Part shown: positions 16,243-23,277 of the stretch, in pieces
Numbering within the stretch: position 1 is the first letter of the stretch
How the letters are laid out: each line of letters opens with the position of its first letter
Source: an uncultured Fibrobacterota bacterium
GTDB taxonomy: Bacteria > Fibrobacterota > Chitinivibrionia > Chitinivibrionales > Chitinispirillaceae
Assembly: GCA_903888815.1 (NCBI GenBank)
Contig: CAISVC010000244.1
Span: 1-23,277 of the forward strand
DNA: 23,277 nt
Reading direction: 5' to 3'
Notes under the pieces: model-generated
The model's database searches: none
Told to the model about the DNA's origin: nothing
The model's input: only the letters and a program-made list of their open reading frames with translations
Translations under genes and position numbers: made by a program

Positions 16243-17310
16243 ATGGCCTTTCAAGAAAAAACCATCTCCCTGCCATCTGCTCTTGACCGCGAATGGGTGG
16301 AAAAGACCTTCGGCCCCTTAGAAGGGTTCAATGGGGGTGATCTGATATTGGATTTCTCCCAGACAATGCGCATCGACTCCGCTGCGCTCTGTGCCATTAG
16401 AATATTGGATAAAATGTATAAAGACAGAGGCAGAAAGCTCGTTCTCCGGAATATCGCCGCATCATTTCTATCAACACTGGGAGCAGCGCCGGAACCGGCG
16501 CCAGCGGTCTCGAAAGAAGATTTTTCTTTTCATGGTCCGCTTATACGGGCAGGCGACCGTCTGATTGCGGCAAAAGAAACCATTGTACATGCGCTTTCTG
16601 TGCTTGTTGAAATGATCTACTGGGGCACGCTCGGGATTCTGAAAAAACAGGACTTTCGAAGGGGAATTCTCGGCGAACAGATGTTTCAGCTCGGATACAA
16701 GGCTCTCGGCATCGTGGCATTGCTTTCATTTTTAATCGGCATGGTACTGGCGCTCCAGGCAGCCATCCAGCTCAAGACATTCGGTGCGGGTGTATTCCTC
16801 GGTCCGCTCATCGGCATCACTATGGTCCGTGAAATGGGACCCCTTTTAACCGCCATAATCCTTGCCGGCCGGACCGGCAGCGCAACCACTGCAGAAATCG
16901 GCACCATGGGTGTGGGTGAAGAGCTCGATGCGCTCAAAACCATGGGAATAAACCCGATTCAGTTTGTGGTAGTACCCAAGTTCTGGGCAATTTCGCTTAC
17001 CATGCCCGTACTCTCTATTTGCGGGACCGTTGCCGGTATCATCGGCGGTTGGTGCATCGGAATTTTTTATCTTGACCTTTCGTCAAGCCTTTACTGGGGC
17101 CAACTCTGGCAGTATCTCTTTTTCAGGGATGTAGTTGCCGGTTTCATTAAATCGGTGATTTTTTCATGGCTTATTATCTGGATCGGTGCTTTTTACGGCT
17201 TCAGAGTCCGCGGCGGCGCAGAAGGAGTGGGCCGCGAAACAACAGCAAGCGTTGTTGCATGTATTTTTATTATCATCATCGCCGACGCCCTGTTTTCATT
17301 TGTTATTTAG
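16243..17310 (+). CDS. mlaE: MlaE-family lipid ABC permease with N-terminal STAS domain
   Basis: A 355-residue inner-membrane permease of MCE lipid transporters. Residues ~1-85 form a STAS domain (the MlaB equivalent), seen in GDLILDFSQTMRIDSAALCA and KLVLRNI. The MlaE fold follows: FQLGYKALGIVALLSFLIGMVLALQAA, GAGVFLGPLIGITMVREMGPL, then the hallmark LTAIILAGRTGSATTAEIGT, the EELDALKTMGINP loop that contacts the ATPase, and C-terminal helices around GVGRETTASVVACIFIIIIADALF. Thus MlaB and MlaE are fused, a known arrangement. ATG at 16243 has a weak ribosome site (GAGAAAG). First gene of a five-gene plus-strand operon; the ATPase gene starts about 10 bases after its stop. Confidence 0.92.
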   Translation: MAFQEKTISLPSALDREWVEKTFGPLEGFNGGDLILDFSQTMRIDSAALCAIRILDKMYKDRGRKLVLRNIAASFLSTLGAAPEPAPAVSKEDFSFHGPLIRAGDRLIAAKETIVHALSVLVEMIYWGTLGILKKQDFRRGILGEQMFQLGYKALGIVALLSFLIGMVLALQAAIQLKTFGAGVFLGPLIGITMVREMGPLLTAIILAGRTGSATTAEIGTMGVGEELDALKTMGINPIQFVVVPKFWAISLTMPVLSICGTVAGIIGGWCIGIFYLDLSSSLYWGQLWQYLFFRDVVAGFIKSVIFSWLIIWIGAFYGFRVRGGAEGVGRETTASVVACIFIIIIADALFSFVI

Positions 17311-17320
17311 GATGTGCTCT

Positions 17321-18118
17321 ATGACGTCATCAATAATTGCCCAGGTCCGGAACCTTTCGGTACAATACGGAACTAAGCACGTACTTTCCGATATTTCGAC
17401 CAGTATCGTTCAATCGGAAATCCGCGTGATTCTGGGCGCTTCGGGTTGTGGAAAAACGACGCTTCTGAAAGCCATGGTCGGGTTGCTCAAACCAGTTGCC
17501 GGTTCAATACGGCTTTTCGATACTGAAATCAATGACCAGGATGATCCCGCTACTGTTGAGGTGTTAAAAAAAGTGGGCGTGCTGTTTCAAAACTGTGCGC
17601 TGCTCGGATCCCTGACCATTGAAGACAATATCTCCCTGCCGCTCCAGATGCATACCGATCTTCCGCTGCAGGTAATAAAGGAGATTGTGTCGTATAAACT
17701 CGCTCAGGTAAAACTGACCGACGCAGGGCCACTCCTTCCTTCGGAGCTTTCGGGCGGCATGCGTAAACGGGCGGCGCTTGCCCGGGCGCTTGTGCTTGAT
17801 CCGCCGCTTCTTTTCTGCGACGAACCGTCTGCCGGACTCGATCCTGTCACTGCCGCCGGACTCGACCGGCTGCTCATTACCCTGCGTGAATCGCTCGGTA
17901 TTACCATTGTGGTGGTTACGCATGAACTTCATTCAATTGAATCCATCGCCGACAATATCTCATTTTTATATGACGGTTCGCTCTTTTTTGAGGGTCCATT
18001 TACTGAGGCGCGGAAATTGACAGGCGGTCCGGTGTATGACTTTTTTACTCGGCAGGAAAGCAACCAACCGCTTCACGATGAAACGCGTCAAGACCATTTC
18101 GTGGAGACATACCAATGA
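17321..18118 (+). CDS. mlaF: MlaF-family lipid ABC transporter ATPase
   Basis: A 265-residue cytoplasmic ATPase that powers the MCE lipid transporter. Walker A is GASGCGKTT (~39-47), the Q-loop is VLFQNCALLGSLT, the ABC signature is ELSGGMRKRAALARAL, Walker B is LLFCDEPSAGLDP, and the switch histidine lies in VVVTHELHSIESIAD. The signature LSGGM-x-KR and the SLTIEDNISLPL segment are Mla-like. ATG at 17321 is chosen, with AGGA eight bases upstream; ATG at 17312 is in frame without one. An open frame reaches back to 17186 inside mlaE but has no support. The gene overlaps mlaD by 4 bases (ATGA), which implies translational coupling. Confidence 0.94.
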   Translation: MTSSIIAQVRNLSVQYGTKHVLSDISTSIVQSEIRVILGASGCGKTTLLKAMVGLLKPVAGSIRLFDTEINDQDDPATVEVLKKVGVLFQNCALLGSLTIEDNISLPLQMHTDLPLQVIKEIVSYKLAQVKLTDAGPLLPSELSGGMRKRAALARALVLDPPLLFCDEPSAGLDPVTAAGLDRLLITLRESLGITIVVVTHELHSIESIADNISFLYDGSLFFEGPFTEARKLTGGPVYDFFTRQESNQPLHDETRQDHFVETYQ

Positions 18119-19032
18119 GTATTTCTAAAGCTCAGCGTGCGCGGCTGGGCGTATTCGTTGTATCGGGTATCTTCCTGTTGCTCTTATTCATTTCGGTCAC
18201 ACTCGGCCTGAAACTCTCACAGACCATGAAAACCTATTATGCCTATTTCCAGGGCGAGTCGCTTTCCGGTCTGGAGCAGGGTGCGCTGGTCAAATATTCC
18301 GGCGTGCCAATAGGCAAAGTCGATAAAATCACCTACCAGCCGCGCGATCTCTCGAGAGTCAAGGTAACGCTCGCGGTCCAGCCCGATTTCCCAATGAAAG
18401 CGGACGTGTACGCCACCACCGGACTGCTCGGCATCACCGGCCTCAAATACGTGGAAATTCTGGGCGGCACGAGTGCCGCGCCGCTTCTTAAAAACGGCGC
18501 CGAAATTTCCACGCGCGCCTCGATGTTCTCCTCGATTTCCGGAAAAGCCGAGGCGATTGTCGCCAAAATCGAACTTCTCATCAACAATCTGAACCAGCTC
18601 TCTAATCCGGACAGCCTGAAATCACTGCGGTTTTTAGTTGATAATGTGGCTGCAATTACGAGTGATGCCCGTAAACTAACCGGGAACATGGCGCCCAAGA
18701 TCGACACCATTACCTCTTCCGCCGCACATATTATGAGCAAAGTTGACAGAATCGCGGGCAATGTTCAGGCCTTTACCGGTACAATCGATACCGCATTCTC
18801 TGCCGGCAGGATGGCCCGTACCATACTGTCGGTCGACTCGGCCGCCATCGCGCTCAAGCAGGTGGCGGAAAACTTATCGCTTCTGGTGCGGCAGTCACGG
18901 GAGGATTTCTCGGTCAGTATGCAGAACCTTCGTGAGGCCTCGGAAAGCGCTAACCAGCTTACAAAGATGCTCGCGGAAAATCCGTCCCTGCTCATCAGGG
19001 GCGAATCTCAAAAAGAAAGGGATGTGCGATGA
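18115..19032 (+). CDS. mlaD: MlaD/MCE-domain periplasmic lipid-binding protein
   Basis: A 305-residue inner-membrane-anchored MCE protein. A single transmembrane helix at ~10-32 (LGVFVVSGIFLLLLFISVTLGL) is followed by one MCE domain at ~38-115: YYAYFQGESLSGLEQGALVKYSG, PIGKVDKI, and TTGLLGITGLKYVEI, the strand/hairpin core of the hexameric ring. The long C-terminal part (~130-300) is predicted helical, with heptad-like DSLKSLRFLVDNVAAI and VAENLSLLVRQSREDFSVSMQ segments, as in proteins that build a periplasmic tube. Longer than E. coli MlaD (~180) because of this tail. ATGA overlap with mlaF and GATG overlap with the lipoprotein gene: all coupled. Confidence 0.92.
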   Translation: MSISKAQRARLGVFVVSGIFLLLLFISVTLGLKLSQTMKTYYAYFQGESLSGLEQGALVKYSGVPIGKVDKITYQPRDLSRVKVTLAVQPDFPMKADVYATTGLLGITGLKYVEILGGTSAAPLLKNGAEISTRASMFSSISGKAEAIVAKIELLINNLNQLSNPDSLKSLRFLVDNVAAITSDARKLTGNMAPKIDTITSSAAHIMSKVDRIAGNVQAFTGTIDTAFSAGRMARTILSVDSAAIALKQVAENLSLLVRQSREDFSVSMQNLREASESANQLTKMLAENPSLLIRGESQKERDVR

Positions 19033-19709
19033 ACCGTACCTTGTGGCGCTACGCGGCGATCTGCATATGCTTTTGCATAATACTTGTAGGGTGCGGATCG
19101 CTTCCGCTCAAGCAGTACTATCTCCTTAATTATATCCCGTCGGCACAGTGGAACCGGCTGAGCCCGAGGGCCTATCCGTGCACTTTGCGCTTGCGGGATT
19201 TCGACATCGAGGAGGCGTACAACCGGCCACAGATTGTCTACCGCCAGAGTGCATTCGAGCTGCAGTATTACTACTACCGTGTCTGGGCGGTCAAGCCAAC
19301 GCGTATGGTCACTGATCTGGTTTACAAGCATCTGCTCACAGCGGGCCTGGTATCAAACGTGATCAGGCGTTTCGACGAGGGCCCCAAGCCTGACTTCGAG
19401 TTTTCTGGAATGATCGAGGCGCTTGATGAATACGACTCCCAGGAACTCTGGTTTGCGCACATCGCGCTCCGTATCAATGTGGTAAAAATTTCCGACGGCA
19501 CTTCGCTGTATACCAATCGTTTTGATCTCCGCAAACGTGTGTTTGAGCACAAACCCGAAAACGTGATCCGGGAACTATCGTCGCTTATGGAGTTTATCAT
19601 GATGCAGGTGATCCATGATGTAGATGCAAAGTTTGCAAAAGAGTATGGCATTGCGGTACCAACGGCCGATACCTCCAGCGCTCTCCCTGCAACAGGCGAA
19701 ATCAAGTAA
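19029..19709 (+). CDS. ABC-transport auxiliary lipoprotein (PqiC-like)
   Basis: A 226-residue lipoprotein of the PF03886-type (ABC_trans_aux, PqiC/YmbA family) that accompanies MCE transporters and probably docks the MCE tube at the outer membrane. Signal and lipobox CIILVGC (Cys22) precede GSLPLKQYYLLNYIP, the family opening. LRLRDFDIEEAYNRPQIVYRQ, the tyrosine-rich FELQYYYYRVWAVKPTRMVTDLV, and FEFSGMIEALDEYDS complete the pattern. Starts 4 bases inside mlaD and ends 10 bases before the beta-barrel gene. In E. coli the equivalent PqiC sits in pqiABC; here it sits in an Mla-type context with MlaE and MlaF, so the operon mixes features of both systems. Confidence 0.85.
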   Translation: MNRTLWRYAAICICFCIILVGCGSLPLKQYYLLNYIPSAQWNRLSPRAYPCTLRLRDFDIEEAYNRPQIVYRQSAFELQYYYYRVWAVKPTRMVTDLVYKHLLTAGLVSNVIRRFDEGPKPDFEFSGMIEALDEYDSQELWFAHIALRINVVKISDGTSLYTNRFDLRKRVFEHKPENVIRELSSLMEFIMMQVIHDVDAKFAKEYGIAVPTADTSSALPATGEIK

Positions 19710-19719
19710 GGGAGTTGCT

Positions 19720-21480
19720 ATGAAATGTGGCGGCGAAATAGGTACAGCAGCACTTTGTTTCGGGATCTTCTTCGCTTCTTCCGCCAATGCAGAACTCCCT
19801 CCGGAACTTCCGGGCGACGAAATCACCCAAGAGCATCTGAACACAGAGATTCCCAAGGACACCGTAAAAAAAACCGTCGCTACAAAACCTTCGGGCACCG
19901 GTCTTCCATGGCTTGACAAAGCAGTAAATGGCTGGGACGCGCCTTCTCTTGCCGAACAAATGGCTGCCGATGAAGCCGCCGTGCCTATCGGTAAGGGCGG
20001 CATTTTTATTCCGCGGCTTACTGCAGCAGCAAATGAACCGGACGTCAATATTCTCGATTCGGCAGACCGCACGGTCGTGTCGGGCAATACCGGTCGTATT
20101 TTCAGCATGGAGCCCGGTTCATACAAAGTCGTACTCGGCAGCGGTGCGCATAATCAGCGGCTTTTCCGCTCCGTGACTGTAGAAGAGGGAAAAACCATAA
20201 CTGTCATTCCCGACTGGGCCGGGCTTGCCATTGAAACGGTCGACTCAATGGCTATTCCGTTCCGCGGCGAATACGAGCTCGTGTGTATTGACGAATTCGA
20301 AGCTTATGGCCGCGGTTTCGGCGCCAACCCAGAACTCGGCGAGGTGGTAAAGACATGGATTCTGAATCCGGGCGTCTATAAAATCCTCGGCGTAGGCCAG
20401 GGATACAACAGTCTCATCAATTTCGTCACGGTACGTCTACTGCCCGGCGAGCTCTGCAAACTCCTCCTGGTGCAGGATACGACCAGCTTCCGCATTCTCG
20501 GCGGCGGTACTGTTGAAGTAACACCAACGTCGAAAATCACTTCGCACTGGAAATACGGCGCTAACATCGGCGGTAATGTAAATTTCAACTCTGAAGTCGA
20601 CCGGATATCCAAAGACACCACCACGAGTACGCTGTTCGGCCTGCTCTCGACGCTGTGGCTCACCTACCAGCACAAACCATATGAATGGCGAACCCGCATC
20701 CGCCTTGACGAAGGGTTTAACTTTTCCGGGTCTGATATCAGTAACCTGCTCACGAACGCCGATGACTTTCTGCTCAATTCCCTTTTGATCTGGCGGTTCC
20801 TTCCCTGGCTCGGCCCTTACGGTAGCGCCGAAATCCGCACCACTTTTTTGCCGCGAGGTTATATCCGGGCTGAAAATAGCTCGTATTTCTGTATACTCGA
20901 CGACAATTCTCGTATTGTAAACCCTTCGGCCAGTTTCGATTCGAGCCGTAGTTTCGGGCTAAAGCCGTCGTTCGCACCCCTGCTGCTTACTACCGGTATC
21001 GGTGTAAGCGTCGATGCGCTCAAATACTCTTTTCTTGAGACAAATATTCGTGCAGGTTTCGGCGGTTCTTATTCCCATTTTCCGCATCAGTACCAGATTG
21101 TGGACTCTTCGGCCGTCTCACTGTGGCAGACGACGCCGGACACTTTGCGTGCCATGGCACGCAAAAGCGTTATTCTTCAACCTAAAGGAGCGACATCGGA
21201 TTTCGGTTTTGGCCCCCAGGCTTCGATCAGCGGCATTCTGCGTATCGGCAGGTTCATTACGGCAGACGGCGAATTAAATGTTTTTGCGCCGGTAACACCG
21301 GAACAGCGCCTCTTGAGGCCGGATTTTGATCTGCTCACCAATATCAGCTGGCGGCTTTCGAACTGGATTACGCTTGATTATACCTATACGTTCCTGCTTA
21401 AGCAACCAGAGAAGGTAGATGCGCGGCTCAATAAATCAACACATGGGGTGTGGTTGCGATTTTCATATTCGAGCAGATAA
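19720..21480 (+). CDS. Predicted outer-membrane beta-barrel with PEGA-like domains
   Basis: A 586-residue exported protein. ATG at 19720 is the start (AAGGGAG five bases upstream); a frame extending back to 19624 is not used. Signal peptide ends at SANA (residue 24). Residues ~105-260 show two beta-sandwich, PEGA-like repeats (MEPGSYKVVLGSG...VTVEEGKTITV and LNPGVYKILGVG...VTVRLLPGELCKLL). From ~270 alternating amphipathic strands (HWKYGANIGGNVNF, TLWLTYQHKPYEWRTRIRLD, ISWRLSNWITLDYTYTFLL) suggest a barrel; the C-terminus ends ...WLRFSYSSR. It is the last gene, coupled to the lipoprotein gene, so it is likely the outer-membrane end of the MCE line. No recognised family; a DUF3078-like relation is only a guess. 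No close paralogue in the window. Confidence 0.7.
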   Translation: MKCGGEIGTAALCFGIFFASSANAELPPELPGDEITQEHLNTEIPKDTVKKTVATKPSGTGLPWLDKAVNGWDAPSLAEQMAADEAAVPIGKGGIFIPRLTAAANEPDVNILDSADRTVVSGNTGRIFSMEPGSYKVVLGSGAHNQRLFRSVTVEEGKTITVIPDWAGLAIETVDSMAIPFRGEYELVCIDEFEAYGRGFGANPELGEVVKTWILNPGVYKILGVGQGYNSLINFVTVRLLPGELCKLLLVQDTTSFRILGGGTVEVTPTSKITSHWKYGANIGGNVNFNSEVDRISKDTTTSTLFGLLSTLWLTYQHKPYEWRTRIRLDEGFNFSGSDISNLLTNADDFLLNSLLIWRFLPWLGPYGSAEIRTTFLPRGYIRAENSSYFCILDDNSRIVNPSASFDSSRSFGLKPSFAPLLLTTGIGVSVDALKYSFLETNIRAGFGGSYSHFPHQYQIVDSSAVSLWQTTPDTLRAMARKSVILQPKGATSDFGFGPQASISGILRIGRFITADGELNVFAPVTPEQRLLRPDFDLLTNISWRLSNWITLDYTYTFLLKQPEKVDARLNKSTHGVWLRFSYSSR

Positions 21481-21550
21481 TATATCCGGTGCGTTGTGCG
21501 TTGGTGTATTGGAGCGGAAGACTTTCGAAGTTTAACCTAAGAAAGGAAAC

Positions 21551-22156
21551 ATGTCCATGAGAAATGATAAAATTGTCAGTATCGGATTTCTGATATTCAT
21601 ATGTTTGGCCTTTAATTCTTTTAGTCAGGATGAACAAAAACCATGGGAAAAATATGGACTTTCTCAAACCGAATGGAAAATGATTCAAGACAACAAAATT
21701 TCCTTAGATAAGGTGCAAGCGCTTTTAAGTACGGGAATTTCCATCGGTGAGTATATTAAAAAACCATGGATGGAGCTCGGATTGACTGAAAGTGAATGGA
21801 TCAAGAAGCGCAGGGCCGGCCTTACCACTTATGATATAGAGCTTGAAATGAAAACCAATCATCCGGGCGGGAAAGATGTTGCGAAAAACAATTCATCGCC
21901 AGAAATAAATGCTATTTCGAGTAATAAAAATCAATTAATGAGCTTTGTTCTTCCCGGGTATCAGCAGCTGCGCCTTAAAGAAATGTCGAGGGGCAGAATT
22001 ATGGCGGGCCTTGGGATTGCATCTCTCGCCGGTTGCATTATTGGATCTGCCATTAAACGTGATTTTGAAGCAAGGCCGCTGTATTTTGTTCTGGTTCCAG
22101 ATATGTTCTGGAGTTTTATTGATTTCAAGATTACTTTAGGGGGAATAAACAAATAA
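21551..22156 (+). CDS. Exported protein with two GLxxxEW repeats and membrane-anchored C-terminus
   Basis: A 201-residue protein. A signal sequence (~1-26, IVSIGFLIFICLAFNSFS) is followed by two tandem repeats of about 36-40 residues, each opening KPW..(Y/L)GL(S/T).(S/T)EW (KPWEKYGLSQTEWKMIQDN and KPWMELGLTESEWIKKRRA). After a polar linker the C-terminus has FVLPGYQQLR...GRIMAGLGIASLAGCIIGSA, a hairpin-like hydrophobic region of the type seen in small DUF5683-like membrane proteins, then a second hydrophobic patch FVLVPDMFWSF. Function unknown. Start ATG 21551 (GAAAGGA four bases upstream) or 21557. It lies 70 bases after the beta-barrel gene, same strand, and could be a sixth operon member, but is more AT-rich. 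Confidence 0.65.
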   Translation: MSMRNDKIVSIGFLIFICLAFNSFSQDEQKPWEKYGLSQTEWKMIQDNKISLDKVQALLSTGISIGEYIKKPWMELGLTESEWIKKRRAGLTTYDIELEMKTNHPGGKDVAKNNSSPEINAISSNKNQLMSFVLPGYQQLRLKEMSRGRIMAGLGIASLAGCIIGSAIKRDFEARPLYFVLVPDMFWSFIDFKITLGGINK

Positions 22157-22211
22157 CCTCTCTGCTTACAGGATACGGAAAATAACACTTACTTTTTATT
22201 TTGCTACCAAT

Positions 22212-23063
22212 ATGAAAATCAATTCAATATTTCAAAAACTGTTAAATCTTTTTAGAAACCCCAGAGGATATGTTTCATATCTGTTGAAAATCGTATCGCA
22301 AAAAATGATATGTTTTTTCCAAGAACAATTATGCTGTTTTTTCCGTAATAAACCGTTTTTTATGCAAGGGCAGATGGATATTAACCCAAAATCCCGATGG
22401 CATAGCCGCGATTTTATCGGATTAACAGGAGGATATTATCCTAAAAATGTTCAAGGCGACCGTCAAATATGTGACCTGGAACCGTGGGACAATACAAGAC
22501 GTGACATGCTTATTCTCTTGCTTCGGACGATAGTTGAATCATCTATTGAGGGTGCTTTCGCAGAACTTGGTGTTTATAAAGGTCTTACCGCTAAATTAAT
22601 TCACTATTATGCACCTGAACGGAAGTTTTTCTTATTCGACACCTTTGAAGGTTTTACTGAAAGAGGTGTTATCTCAGAAAAGCAAAACACCAACCTATCA
22701 ATTCCGGCATCGTATTTCGCCGATATAACTTTGGATGCAGTTAAAGCTTATGTCGCGCCATTAAACGAGAATATTTGTTTTTATAAGGGATATTTTCCAG
22801 AAAATATCCCTCCTGAACTGACGTCATTAAAATTTGCTTTTGTTCATTTAGATGCAGACCTCTATGAACCGACTCTCGAAGGACTGAAGTTCTTTTATCC
22901 TCGCATGAACGAAGACGGGATTTTGCTTGTTCACGATTACAATGCTTGGATTGGAGCGAGAAAAGCCGTAGACGACTTCTTTTCAGGAAAAAAAGAGCTT
23001 CCTATTCCCCTGCCCGATAAAAGCGGTTCAGTGCTTATAGTTAAACAGGCTGTTTTCCTGTAA
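22212..23063 (+). CDS. TylF/MycF-family O-methyltransferase
   Basis: A 283-residue class I SAM- and metal-dependent methyltransferase of the macrocin-O-methyltransferase type, usually acting on sugar hydroxyls in natural products or surface glycans. The N-terminal ~60 residues are basic and hydrophobic. The SAM loop is FAELGVYKGLTA (116-127), followed by FDTFEGF (142-148), FVHLDADLYEPT (210-221) with the metal-binding Asp residues, and LLVHDYNAWIGARKAVDDF. The family is firm; the acceptor is unknown. It is AT-rich and has no evident ribosome site before the ATG, unlike the mla genes. It is similar in composition to the methyltransferase at 3281, so both could have been acquired. Confidence 0.88.
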   Translation: MKINSIFQKLLNLFRNPRGYVSYLLKIVSQKMICFFQEQLCCFFRNKPFFMQGQMDINPKSRWHSRDFIGLTGGYYPKNVQGDRQICDLEPWDNTRRDMLILLLRTIVESSIEGAFAELGVYKGLTAKLIHYYAPERKFFLFDTFEGFTERGVISEKQNTNLSIPASYFADITLDAVKAYVAPLNENICFYKGYFPENIPPELTSLKFAFVHLDADLYEPTLEGLKFFYPRMNEDGILLVHDYNAWIGARKAVDDFFSGKKELPIPLPDKSGSVLIVKQAVFL

Positions 23064-23108
23064 AAAGACTTTTTAGCTGCCGTTTACTATACAATTGCAA
23101 CATTTTAT

Positions 23109-23277
23109 TTATGCGATGGCGGTAACTTTCGAAAATCGTTGTTCACCTTCTTCAAGATTCTGTATCATGGCCTCAAAGGTGGTCTGCTCTGCTGGCGTTC
23201 TTGCATTTTTCTCGTAATTGTTTAGAAGCGAGGCAACAAATTCGCGTGTATAATCGTCGGGTGTTGCCGGAATGCGG
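23109..23277 (-). CDS. 3' end of an unrecognised gene (cut by window edge)
   Basis: The minus-strand frame that ends at TAA (23109-23111) is open to the window edge. It encodes ...RIPATPDDYTREFVASLL, then NNYEKNARTPAEQTTFEAM and an acidic end LEEGEQRFSKVTAIA. It is the C-terminal tail, 56 codons, of a protein with helical character. No family recognised. Confidence 0.55.
   Translation of the reverse strand, partial: RIPATPDDYTREFVASLLNNYEKNARTPAEQTTFEAMIQNLEEGEQRFSKVTAIA

Overview
The window reads as a chromosomal segment of a diderm (Gram-negative) bacterium of moderate GC. The evidence is a type VI secretion (T6SS) cluster, an Mla/Pqi-type envelope lipid ABC transporter, several lipoproteins and a predicted outer-membrane beta-barrel. 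No marker fixes the phylum; a lineage of the FCB/PVC/Fibrobacterota kind would fit, but that is inference.

Layout. 1-2898 (minus): carA-carB, the two subunits of carbamoyl-phosphate synthetase, with carB running off the left edge. 2899-4651: an AT-rich SAM methyltransferase with a C-terminal Trm112-like zinc ribbon, bracketed by two direct copies of a ~225-bp repeat; a 27-codon reading frame overlaps its start. 4652-6450: a repeat-rich, gene-poor stretch. It holds a tandem palindrome, the decayed 3' end of an AAA ATPase, a ParE-type toxin-antitoxin pair, and four copies of a modular hairpin repeat that seems not to be a standard named element.

6451-10679 (minus): tssA-tssB-tssC-hcp. These encode the T6SS sheath, the tube and the assembly cap protein. 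The membrane complex, baseplate, ClpV and VgrG are not in the window. 10856-12749 (minus): moxR plus DUF58, an AAA chaperone and its usual partner. Diverging from it (plus) are an unannotated 55-residue membrane protein, a type I mannose-6-phosphate isomerase and a lipocalin-like lipoprotein. A bidirectional terminator then separates these from a convergent small protein with two zinc-knuckle repeats.

16243-21480 (plus): a tight operon encoding a STAS-MlaE permease, MlaF ATPase, MlaD/MCE protein, PqiC-like lipoprotein and a 586-residue predicted outer-membrane beta-barrel with PEGA-like domains. I see no MlaC-type periplasmic carrier. This is the best candidate for a little-described system: an MCE lipid transport line whose outer-membrane end would be the beta-barrel. 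21551-23063 (plus): a secreted or anchored protein with two internal repeats and an AT-rich TylF-family O-methyltransferase. The right edge cuts the 3' end of an unrecognised minus-strand gene.
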